Assembly (NCBI GenBank): GCA_002367285.1
Contig: DFBF01000112.1
Location: forward strand, 1,856 to 9,081
Length of the DNA stretch: 7,226 nucleotides
Source of the DNA: Rhodobacteraceae bacterium UBA3087
Lineage (GTDB): Bacteria > Pseudomonadota > Alphaproteobacteria > Rhodobacterales > Rhodobacteraceae
Reading direction: 5' to 3'
Part shown: positions 1 to 5,281 of the stretch, piece by piece
How the letters are laid out: each line of letters begins with the position of its first letter
Position numbering within the stretch: position 1 is the stretch's first letter
The notes under the pieces: model-generated
Seen by the model: only the letters and a program-made list of their open reading frames with translations
Databases searched by the model: none
What the model was told of the DNA's origin: nothing
Position numbers and translations under genes: made by a program

Positions 1-28
1 GTTCCCATCCTACGTGTTCCCATTCTAC
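1..28. repeat. Two copies of a 15-base tandem repeat at the left edge
   Basis: GTTCCCATCCTAC at 1-13 recurs as GTTCCCATTCTAC at 16-28 with one difference, a period of 15 bases. The first copy is cut by the window edge, so more copies may lie to the left. Fifteen is a multiple of three, and both the plus frame and one minus frame stay open across it. Confidence 0.6.
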
Positions 29-50
29 TGGGGGCTCCCGCCAGCCGCCT

Positions 51-67
51 AAGCAGCTTCGCTGCTT
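51..67. repeat. 7-base-pair hairpin in the left non-coding region
   Basis: AAGCAGC and GCTGCTT pair perfectly around TTC on the plus strand, the same three-base loop as the hairpin at 85-111. An imperfect third stem can be drawn at 28-44 with one mismatch. Together they suggest a structured stretch, with no function that I can assign. Confidence 0.6.
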
Positions 68-84
68 GTCACCCGTTGGGCATG

Positions 85-111
85 GCGCTTTTCGTGTTCC
101 ACGAAAAGCGC
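85..111. repeat. 12-base-pair perfect hairpin in the left non-coding region
   Basis: GCGCTTTTCGTG and CACGAAAAGCGC are perfect complements separated by only TTC on the plus strand. No T run follows on either strand, so it is not a classic terminator. Function unknown. It may be a dispersed intergenic repeat or part of a structured RNA. Confidence 0.75.
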
Positions 112-180
112 GGCACCGTATCCACGCAAGACAACACAAGTCGAAAAACAAGGCGATCGAACCTGGGTGCCAAAACCCGA

Positions 181-202
181 ACGGGCCCCGCAAGGGGCCC
201 GT
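181..202 (-). terminator. Probable intrinsic terminator of the ccm gene group
   Basis: ACGGGCCCC and GGGGCCCGT form a perfect 9-base-pair GC-rich stem with loop TTGC on the minus strand. It lies 44 bases after the ccmG stop. The minus strand continues TCGGGTTTTGG, so the T run is short and displaced by a few bases. The stem is strong but the tail is suboptimal. On the plus strand the sequence after the stem has no T run, so it is best read as serving ccmG. Confidence 0.65.
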
Positions 203-214
203 GAGAGATCAAGC

Positions 215-230
215 GTGCGCGTTAGCGCAC
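215..230. repeat. Small hairpin just after ccmG
   Basis: GTGCGC and GCGCAC form a perfect 6-base-pair stem around a four-base loop (GTTA on the plus strand). It begins 16 bases past the ccmG stop on the minus strand. There is no T run directly after it, so it is more likely to protect the mRNA 3' end or support the next hairpin than to terminate alone. Confidence 0.5.
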
Positions 231-245
231 TCCCTTGGATAAGGC

Positions 246-794
246 TCAGTTCGCCGCAGCCGCGACCATCGCGGGGCGGATCACGTTTTCCAGAATGCTT
301 GGCGTGATTGGCCCAGCAAACCGTTTCACCACGATGCCGTTGCCATCAATGACAAAGGTTTCGGGCACGCCATACAGGCCCCAATCCAGGCCGGTGCGCC
401 CTTTGGCGTCGGCGACCAGCTGCGCATAGGGGTCACCCAGCTCCTCCAGGAACCGCAGCCCCTTGGCCGGGTCATCCTTGTAGTTCACGCCATAGATCGT
501 GATGCCTTCACCAGCCATATCCATCAGCTGGGCATGTTCGGCCCGGCACGGCGCGCACCAGCTGGCGAAGAAATTCACCAACTTCACGCCCTCGCCGCGC
601 AGCTCGGCCTCGCCAAACAGCGCGCCATCGCCCAGCGCGCTGACCGTCAGGGCCGGTGTCAGCCCCCCCTCGCGGGTCGATTGCAGCTCGCGGGGGTTGT
701 CGCGCCCCATGCCCCACAGGAACAGGATCGCCAGGCCCAGGAAAATGACCGGCGGCAGGATCATCAGTGCGGGAAATCGTTTCTTCTCAGCCAT
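246..794 (-). CDS. ccmG: CcmG/DsbE/HelX, thiol:disulfide reductase for cytochrome c maturation
   Basis: CcmG (HelX in Rhodobacter, also called DsbE) is a membrane-anchored periplasmic thioredoxin-like protein. It helps keep the CXXCH cysteines of apocytochrome c reduced for heme ligation, acting with CcmH and receiving electrons from CcdA or DsbD. The 182 residues start with a signal anchor at about 9-29. A thioredoxin fold follows with the active site WCAPC (79-83), the conserved Glu86 soon after it and the cis-proline loop GVPETF (142-147). YGVNYKDDP (101-109) is the usual CcmG block. The ATG at 794 overlaps the ccmD stop by 8 bases. AAAGG at 804-808 could serve as ribosome binding site, though the 9-base spacing is loose. 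It is the last gene of the group, with a terminator-like hairpin 44 bases after its stop. Confidence 0.97.
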   Translation of the reverse strand: MAEKKRFPALMILPPVIFLGLAILFLWGMGRDNPRELQSTREGGLTPALTVSALGDGALFGEAELRGEGVKLVNFFASWCAPCRAEHAQLMDMAGEGITIYGVNYKDDPAKGLRFLEELGDPYAQLVADAKGRTGLDWGLYGVPETFVIDGNGIVVKRFAGPITPSILENVIRPAMVAAAAN

Positions 795-945
795 TGCGTG
801 CGGCCTTTCTGGCCTCTGCGGCCTCCATGTCGGCCTTGGCCTTTACCGATTGACGCCAGCTGATCACAGCCAACAGCGCGACCAACCCCAGCGTGATCCC
901 CCACGAGCTGTAGACCGCGCCAGCGTATTTATCCAACTCAAACAT
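787..945 (-). CDS. ccmD: CcmD, small heme exporter accessory protein
   Basis: CcmD (HelD) is a tiny single-helix membrane protein that holds CcmC and CcmAB together and is needed to release holo-CcmE. The 52-residue product begins MFELDKYAGAVYSSWG, has one helix at about 14-34 and a basic, alanine-rich cytoplasmic tail with possible coiled-coil character (KAKADMEAAEARKAARNG). This matches the CcmD pattern and size. The frame is open to an ATG at 975, but that lies inside ccmC and would add MRWKPAKGWQ. I prefer the ATG at 945 because AAAGGA (952-957) sits 6 bases upstream and the family N-terminus starts there. It overlaps ccmC and ccmG by 8 bases each, so the three are probably translationally coupled. 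Confidence 0.92.
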   Translation of the reverse strand: MFELDKYAGAVYSSWGITLGLVALLAVISWRQSVKAKADMEAAEARKAARNG

Positions 946-1714
946 CTGCCATCCTTTCGCGGGTTTCCAACGCATGGGTGCGCCGCTTGCGCACCTCGGT
1001 GCGGGTGCGGATCAGCAACAACAGCACGAACAACGCGCTTGTGCCCACCAGCGTCAACACCAGCGGCTGCCAATAGACATCCGAGACGTTCTCTTGTTGG
1101 TCCATCGACAAGGACGCGCCCTGGTGCAAGCCCTGGTTCCAGAAGTTCACCGCATAGCGGCTGAGCAACGCAAAGGCCGACCCGACGATGCACAGCACCG
1201 CCGTCAGGTCCGCCGCCGTGTCGGGATTATCAATCGCGCCCCACAGCGCCATATAGCCCAGATAGAATAAAAACAGGATCAGGAACGACGTCAGACGCGG
1301 GTCCCAGGCCCAATAGGTGCCCCACATAGGTTCGCCCCAAACCGCGCCTGTGATCAGGGCGGCCAGCGTCATGGTGACCCCGATCAGGGCCGCAGCCTTG
1401 GCGGCCAGGGCCGAAACATGGTGGCGGCGCACGATCCAGATCAGCGACGCCACCAGCATCATGACCCAGATATTGATCGCCATCATCGCCGTCGGTACAT
1501 GCACATAGATGATCTTGACGGATGATCCGAAATTCTCGGCCGCCGGGGTGAAAAAGAAGCCCCAGACAAGGCCTGGGATCAGCGTCAGCGCGCAGATCGC
1601 AGCAACCCAGGGCAAGGCCTTGCCCGACAGTGACATGAACTTGACCGGGTTGGCCCATTCCCAGAACCAGTTCCACCGGTCCCGCGCCTGTTTTGTACGA
1701 TGTGTTTCACTCAT
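938..1714 (-). CDS. ccmC: CcmC, heme-handling protein with WWD domain
   Basis: CcmC (HelC) presents heme to the chaperone CcmE at the periplasmic face of the inner membrane. The 258-residue protein has six predicted helices and the tryptophan-rich WWD motif WGEPMWGTYWAWDPR (126-140). Two conserved periplasmic histidines that ligate heme fit His72 (IYVHVPTAMM) and His197 (WNQGLHQG). The ATG at 1714 has AGGA at 1721-1724 with a 6-base spacer. This supports it over an internal Met27, although many family members are somewhat shorter at the N-terminus. The first 20 residues are rich in tryptophan and charge (RDRWNWFWEW) and probably lie along the membrane. The C-terminal tail after the last helix is strongly basic. 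A 55-base gap separates it from ccmB, the only non-overlapping junction between neighbouring ccm genes. Its stop overlaps ccmD by 8 bases. Confidence 0.97.
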   Translation of the reverse strand: MSETHRTKQARDRWNWFWEWANPVKFMSLSGKALPWVAAICALTLIPGLVWGFFFTPAAENFGSSVKIIYVHVPTAMMAINIWVMMLVASLIWIVRRHHVSALAAKAAALIGVTMTLAALITGAVWGEPMWGTYWAWDPRLTSFLILFLFYLGYMALWGAIDNPDTAADLTAVLCIVGSAFALLSRYAVNFWNQGLHQGASLSMDQQENVSDVYWQPLVLTLVGTSALFVLLLLIRTRTEVRKRRTHALETRERMADV

Positions 1715-1769
1715 GGCTTTTCCTATGCAGGGAAATGGCGTTGGGCAAGGGCTTAGCGATCACAATCTC

Positions 1770-2426
1770 TTATCTCAGATTGACGCGGATTGCCGCAGAG
1801 GCGGCGAAGGGCAGCAAGGCGATCGACCCGGCGGTGATCCCGGCCATCAGGGCCAGGGGGGTGGCATTTTCCAAACCCGCCGCACCGCGCGTCGCGGCCT
1901 CGGCCCCGAAAATCAATGTCGGGATGTACAGCGGCAGCACCAAAAGCGACAGCAAAAGCCCGCCCCGTTTAAGACCAACGGTCAACGCGGCACCGAACGC
2001 CCCGATCATGCTCAGCGCCGGGGTGCCGATCAACAGCGAAAGGAACACCCAGATGTGCCCCGGACTTTCCAAGTTCAAAAGCGTGGCAAAGATCGGCGCG
2101 GACAGGGTCAGCGGCAGGCCGGTGACCAGCCAATGCGCCAGGGCCTTTACAGCCACGGCGCCCTCCATCGGGATCGGCGCGGTGGCCAACAGGTCCAGCG
2201 TGCCGTCCTCGTAATCCAGTTGAAAGATGCGATCCAGTGACAAAAGACAGGCCAGCAGCGCGCCCACCCACAGGATGCCCGGCGCGATCCGTGCCAGGAT
2301 TTCGCTGTCCGGCCCAACCCCGAACGGCACCAACACGATGACGATCAGAAAAAACGCAAGGCCCAGGCCAAACCCGCCACCCGAGCGAACCCCCAGGCGC
2401 ATATCCCGTAGCAAAAGCGCGATCAT
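1770..2426 (-). CDS. ccmB: CcmB, membrane subunit of the heme ABC complex
   Basis: CcmB (HelB) is the membrane partner of CcmA in the complex that works with CcmC and CcmD on holo-CcmE. The 218 residues, close to the usual 220, can be drawn with six helices at about 18-37, 45-64, 93-115, 124-150, 156-176 and 188-212. The conserved stretch LDRIFQLDYEDGTLDLL (64-80) lies in the cytoplasmic loop after the second helix. SLLVLPLYIPTLIFGA (160-175) is another family block. Its ATG overlaps the ccmA stop as ATGA, which implies translational coupling and fits the matched amounts of CcmA and CcmB needed. It ends in TAA, unlike the TGA stops of the other genes here. Confidence 0.96.
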   Translation of the reverse strand: MIALLLRDMRLGVRSGGGFGLGLAFFLIVIVLVPFGVGPDSEILARIAPGILWVGALLACLLSLDRIFQLDYEDGTLDLLATAPIPMEGAVAVKALAHWLVTGLPLTLSAPIFATLLNLESPGHIWVFLSLLIGTPALSMIGAFGAALTVGLKRGGLLLSLLVLPLYIPTLIFGAEAATRGAAGLENATPLALMAGITAGSIALLPFAASAAIRVNLR

Positions 2427-3049
2427 GTAAAGGCCTCATCAAAGGCTGTGGCAACCCGCGGGCTGCCGTTGGGGTCGGCACGAAACGGGGTCACGTCGAC
2501 CTCGCGCGCCTCAAGCCCCATGTCGATATGCGTGGCGATCAGGGCAGACCCGCCCTGCCCCACATGGGCGCGCACCGCATCGGCAAACAACCCAACACTG
2601 GCCACATCCAAGGACACGGTGGGTTCGTCCAGCAACCAGATCTCGCGTCCGGTGACCAACAGGCGGGCCAGACCCAGACGGCGTTTTTGCCCCGCCGACA
2701 GATTCCCCGCCGCACGTGTAGTCAGCCCGTTCAGATTGAACGCCGCCAGCGCGGGCGCGATGTCATGGGTGCCGTAAACAGAGGCCCAGAATTGCAGGTT
2801 CTCGGCCACACTCAGGGTCGATTTCAGCCCATCCGCATGGGCGCCATAGGCGATCGCCTCGGGCTCGACGCTGACGCTGCCCTCCATCGGCGGCTGCAAC
2901 CCCGCCAGCGTTCGCAACAGCGTCGTCTTGCCCGACCCGTTCGGGCCGCGCAGCATCACCACCTGGCCCGGCCGCATGTCAAAGGTCACCCCCTCCAACA
3001 CCGGCAGCCCGCCACGCGTGACGGTCAGATTGTCGACAAGCAATTCCAT
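2423..3049 (-). CDS. ccmA: CcmA, ATPase of the heme ABC complex CcmABCD
   Basis: CcmA (HelA in Rhodobacter) is the ATP-binding subunit of the CcmABCD complex. Its ATP hydrolysis releases holo-CcmE, the periplasmic heme chaperone, from CcmC/CcmD. The 208 residues show a full ABC ATPase: Walker A GPNGSGKTT (35-43), signature LSAGQ (117-121), Walker B with IWLLDEP (137-143), D-loop SLD (146-148) and switch His174. GAHADGLK at 69-76 takes the place of the usual Q-loop, as in other CcmA proteins, which have GHxxGxK there. The ATG at 3049 follows an alternating GC run, and the best ribosome binding site (AAGGGAA) is rather far at 11 bases, so initiation may be weak. The stop overlaps the ccmB start by four bases (ATGA). 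It heads the ccm gene group, and the gap upstream holds an FNR-like site. Confidence 0.97.
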   Translation of the reverse strand: MELLVDNLTVTRGGLPVLEGVTFDMRPGQVVMLRGPNGSGKTTLLRTLAGLQPPMEGSVSVEPEAIAYGAHADGLKSTLSVAENLQFWASVYGTHDIAPALAAFNLNGLTTRAAGNLSAGQKRRLGLARLLVTGREIWLLDEPTVSLDVASVGLFADAVRAHVGQGGSALIATHIDMGLEAREVDVTPFRADPNGSPRVATAFDEAFT

Positions 3050-3108
3050 GCGCGCGCGTTTTCCCTTTTCCCTGATGCTGGTTGTGTCCGGTTTCCAGCT
3101 GACATGCC

Positions 3109-3122
3109 TTGATTTCGCTCAA
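3109..3122. promoter_or_regulatory. Candidate FNR/FnrL-type binding site upstream of ccmA
   Basis: The site reads TTGATTTCGCTCAA on the plus strand. It matches the FNR/CRP-type consensus TTGAT-N4-ATCAA at 9 of 10 positions and keeps the full TTGA-N6-TCAA core. One further base on each side (C and G) extends the symmetry to CTTGA-N6-TCAAG. It lies in the 91-base non-coding gap before ccmA, centred about 66 bases upstream of the start codon. If it acts at -41.5, transcription would begin near 3074. The -10 position there (CACAAC) is poor. Low-oxygen activation of cytochrome c maturation would make physiological sense, but it is unproven here. Confidence 0.55.
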
Positions 3123-3140
3123 GCTAACGATGCCCTTTTG

Positions 3141-3494
3141 TCAGGCCGGCAAGGCGGCCAGCGCAATGCGCCGCCCCTCGCTGACCAGCACGTTATAGGT
3201 GCGACAGGCCGCAGGCGAAGCCATGGCCTCGACCCCGACACCGACCTCCTCCAGGGCCTCGCGCAAAGCGCGCGGCGGGTGGGCCGTGTCGGCCCCGGTT
3301 CCCAGAAGAAGTACGTCAATCTCTTTGGCCAGGGCCAGAAGCGCTGTCAGATCATCCATCCCGCCCCAGGTCGTGGCGCGTTGATCGGTGACCAGCATTG
3401 GGCCCTGGATGACCTGACCAGCCACGCGGAAAAAGCCGGGGCCATAGCCATCGACCGGCACAGCACTGTCATAGGTTACTTCGGTCAGTTGCAT
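3141..3494 (-). CDS. Mth938/NDUFAF3-like (DUF498) protein
   Basis: This 117-residue soluble protein belongs to the Mth938-like family, which includes human NDUFAF3, an assembly factor for mitochondrial respiratory complex I. The family has no proven catalytic site. Recognisable stretches are GYGPGFFRVAGQVIQGPMLV (17-36), the central beta-strand DVLLLGTGA (60-68) and the C-terminal block MASPAACRTYNVLVSEGRR (91-109), where MxTxxACxTYNxLxxEGR is the usual family form. The length is typical and there is no signal peptide or membrane helix, so it should be cytoplasmic or membrane-peripheral. The ATG at 3494 has a good ribosome binding site: GGAG at 3501-3504 with a 6-base spacer. Genes of this family are known neighbours of secDF in alphaproteobacteria. 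A role in inserting or assembling membrane complexes, complex I above all, is an inference. The two palindromes upstream suggest it may be expressed separately from secDF. Confidence 0.9.
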   Translation of the reverse strand: MQLTEVTYDSAVPVDGYGPGFFRVAGQVIQGPMLVTDQRATTWGGMDDLTALLALAKEIDVLLLGTGADTAHPPRALREALEEVGVGVEAMASPAACRTYNVLVSEGRRIALAALPA

Positions 3495-3515
3495 GGCACA
3501 CTCCGTCTGAGGACC

Positions 3516-3535
3516 AGAATTTTCTAGAAAATTCT
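3516..3535. repeat. 20-base perfect palindrome centred on CTAG
   Basis: The arms AGAATTTT and AAAATTCT flank a central CTAG. It shares the TTCTAGAA core with the palindrome at 3542-3565, and the two centres are 28 bases apart. It lies 21 bases before the ATG of the Mth938-like gene and is very AT-rich against a GC-rich background. A weak -10-like TAGAAT (3531-3536, minus strand) overlaps its edge, but I see no matching -35. Confidence 0.85.
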
Positions 3536-3541
3536 ACCTTG

Positions 3542-3565
3542 GAAAAATCTTCTAGAAGATTTTTC
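3542..3565. repeat. 24-base perfect palindrome centred on CTAG, overlapping the permease stop codon
   Basis: The arms GAAAAATCTT and AAGATTTTTC flank a central CTAG with no mismatch. In RNA this gives a 10-base-pair, mostly A-U stem with a four-base loop. A runs on one side and T runs on the other give it the form of a weak bidirectional terminator. It could also be a protein-binding operator or an mRNA processing site. The left arm begins inside the TGA stop of the permease gene when read on the minus strand. Confidence 0.85.
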
Positions 3566-4319
3566 AGCCGTCGAACAGCGGCAAACCCGACACCGCGGAG
3601 GCCGCGATCAAAAGATAGGCGACGGTGCGGTAGATCTTTTCGCGTCCCGGTTGGAACAACAGACCGCCAATCACGTTGCCGACAAGGTATGGCACCGCCA
3701 GAACAAAACCCAGGGTCAGCGAGGTAAGCTCCATCTGCCCCATTGCCCACAGCACGACCATCATCAGGATGTCGACCCCCAGCAGGTAAAGCAACAGGTT
3801 GGCGCGGATCACCTTGGCCGGGTGCGACGAGGCCATATAAAGCATGATGACAGGCGGGCCGGCCAGCCCCGTCGCCCCGGCCAGGAAACCGCCCAGCGTG
3901 CCCGTGGCATAGACCATCCAGTGTTTCAGCGTGCCCCGATACCGATACCCGGTCACCAACAGAACCAAAAGCACCAGGGCGATCAGCGACACAGAATAGC
4001 GAAACACCTCAGGCGCAACAATCGTCAGGGCCCAGACCCCCAGCGGCATGGCGACCACCAGCCCGCCGCACAGGCGCAACACATCACGCCGGTGGCCCTG
4101 TCGCAGCGCCCGTGGCACGTTTGGCAGCGGTCCGATCACGTCCATCGCCGTCAGGGTGATCAGGGCGCCGAACGGGGTTAGAATCTGCGCGGCGACGGGC
4201 ATATAGATCATCGCGGTGCCAAAGCCGGTAAACCCACGCACGATGCCCGCCAATGTCGCCGCCGCCAGCAGCCAGGCCAAGCCCGGCTGCGCCATGGCGG
4301 CGGCAAAAAGATCAGGCAT
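3564..4319 (-). CDS. TauE/SafE-family membrane permease (probable sulfite/organosulfur or anion exporter)
   Basis: This 251-residue, very hydrophobic protein fits the TauE/SafE (DUF81) family, whose characterised members export sulfite, sulfoacetate or related organosulfur anions. The family fold is an internal duplication, and both half-signatures are visible: IVRGFTGFGTAMIYMP at 26-41 and GFLAGATGLAGPPVIMLY at 144-161. About eight helices can be drawn. The substrate cannot be told from sequence. I choose the ATG at 4319, which overlaps the secF stop by 8 bases and gives a normal-length N-terminus. The frame is open upstream to an ATG at 4370, but this would add a polar 17-residue tail inside secF. 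An ATG at 4295 is also possible. No strong ribosome binding site precedes any of them, so translation probably depends on coupling to secF. The stop codon runs into a perfect palindrome. Sitting between secF and the Mth938-like gene, it looks like an extra gene in an otherwise conserved cluster. Confidence 0.88.
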   Translation of the reverse strand: MPDLFAAAMAQPGLAWLLAAATLAGIVRGFTGFGTAMIYMPVAAQILTPFGALITLTAMDVIGPLPNVPRALRQGHRRDVLRLCGGLVVAMPLGVWALTIVAPEVFRYSVSLIALVLLVLLVTGYRYRGTLKHWMVYATGTLGGFLAGATGLAGPPVIMLYMASSHPAKVIRANLLLYLLGVDILMMVVLWAMGQMELTSLTLGFVLAVPYLVGNVIGGLLFQPGREKIYRTVAYLLIAASAVSGLPLFDG

Positions 4320-5280
4320 CCACGTTTGCGAACTGGTTTCCCGCGTTCGCATCCGGCTTTGTCCAGTCACGTTTCACGCCCAGACGCAGCAAGATTGCCG
4401 AGGCCACGAAGATCGAGCTGTAGGTGCCGACAATCACGCCCCAGATCATTGCGAAGACAAAGCCGCGAATCACGTCTCCGCCCAGCACGTACAGCGATAC
4501 CAACGCGATCAGTGTCGTGACCGAGGTCATGACCGTGCGCGACAGTGTTTCGTTGATCGACAGGTTCAGGACCTCTTTCAGGGCCATCTTTTTGTACCGG
4601 CGCAGGTTTTCCCGCACCCGGTCAAACACGACCACGGTATCGTTCAGCGAATAGCCAACGATGGTCAGAAGTGCTGCGATGATGGCCAGGTCGAATTTGA
4701 TCTGCATGACCGCGAACACGCCGATGGTCAGCACGATATCATGCACCAATGCGGCCACGGCACCGACGGAGAACTGCCATTCGAACCGCAGCCAGATATA
4801 AATCAGAACCGCGCCAATCGCCACCAACACCGAATAGATCGCCGTCATGACCAATTCACCCGATACTTTCGGCCCGACGCTTTCCACGCTGGGGAATGTG
4901 ATCGCGGGATCAACAGCGCTCAGCGCCGCGGCGATGATCTTCATGGTGTCTTCGGTGATCGCCTCCTGGCCCTCCTGGGCTTCGATGCGGATCTGGCTGA
5001 CGTGCTGGTCCTCGCGGAAGTTCACGTCGAACACTTCGGTGATCGAAACGTCCCCCAGCGCCAGCGGCACAAGCGCGTCGCGGTAAGCCCCGACATCCAC
5101 GGCCTGCGTGCTTTCGGTGCGGATGGTCGTTCCGCCCTTGAAGTCGATGCCGAAATTCAGCCCGATGGCAAAGAAGGCCACAATCGACAGGATCATCAAC
5201 AACGCCGAAAACCCGAAGGTCAGCGTCGTGCGCGAAAAGAAATCCCAGTTCGTCTCAGCGGGTACAAGTCTCAGGCGCAT
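4312..5280 (-). CDS. secF: SecF, protein-export membrane protein
   Basis: SecF is the second half of the SecDF proton-driven export motor. The 322-residue product has a first helix at about 21-40, the signature GIDFKGG at 44-50 and a small periplasmic domain up to about 140 that ends in VESVGPKVSGEL (132-142). Five helices follow, with ALVHDIVLTIGVF at 177-189 and the signature GYSLNDTVVVFDRVREN at 209-225, including the proton-path Asp214. The frame is open upstream to an ATG at 5316, which would add 12 residues and overlap secD by 35 bases. I choose the ATG at 5280 because a strong GGAGGT (5286-5291) sits 5 bases before it and the usual family N-terminus begins there. Only one base separates it from the secD stop. 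Its stop overlaps the start of the next gene by 8 bases. Confidence 0.97.
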   Translation of the reverse strand: MRLRLVPAETNWDFFSRTTLTFGFSALLMILSIVAFFAIGLNFGIDFKGGTTIRTESTQAVDVGAYRDALVPLALGDVSITEVFDVNFREDQHVSQIRIEAQEGQEAITEDTMKIIAAALSAVDPAITFPSVESVGPKVSGELVMTAIYSVLVAIGAVLIYIWLRFEWQFSVGAVAALVHDIVLTIGVFAVMQIKFDLAIIAALLTIVGYSLNDTVVVFDRVRENLRRYKKMALKEVLNLSINETLSRTVMTSVTTLIALVSLYVLGGDVIRGFVFAMIWGVIVGTYSSIFVASAILLRLGVKRDWTKPDANAGNQFANVDA

Positions 5281-5281
5281 C

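Larger units (their letters stand above)
1..245. other. Left-edge region without a supported gene
   Basis: This stretch downstream of ccmG holds the terminator-like hairpins, two further hairpins and a tandem repeat. A plus-strand frame is open from base 1 to a TGA at 202-204, and a minus-strand frame is open from roughly 140 down to the left edge. Neither has a recognisable start, ribosome binding site or familiar protein sequence, so I call no gene. I saw no tRNA fold. Confidence 0.6.

Noticed and set aside
1..19. Possible alphaproteobacterial LexA (SOS) site because GTTC occurs twice
   Set aside because: The known alphaproteobacterial box is GTTC-N7-GTTC. Here the spacer is 11 bases, and the repeat is better explained as a 15-base tandem unit.
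85..111. Reading the 12-base-pair hairpin as a terminator
   Set aside because: Neither strand has a T run after the stem, and a better terminator candidate lies closer to ccmG at 181-202.
140..170. TTCGATC on the minus strand resembling a tRNA T-loop
   Set aside because: The flanking bases do not form a T-stem, and no acceptor or anticodon arm can be drawn.
1..204. Plus-strand frame open from the window edge to a TGA at 202-204
   Set aside because: It ends within the ccm terminator hairpin, crosses two other hairpins and shows no family I recognise. It could be a gene tail, but the evidence is too thin.
499..1164. 221-codon plus-strand open frame opposite ccmG, ccmD and ccmC
   Set aside because: It crosses three well-supported minus-strand genes and has a low-complexity Arg/Pro/Ser composition.
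1509..2240. 243-codon plus-strand open frame opposite ccmC and ccmB
   Set aside because: The translation is rich in Gln, Arg and Gly without domains, and both real genes on the other strand are unambiguous.
4320..4370. Longer permease start at the ATG at 4370
   Set aside because: It would add a polar 17-residue N-terminus inside secF with no ribosome binding site. The ATG at 4319 overlapping the secF stop fits better.
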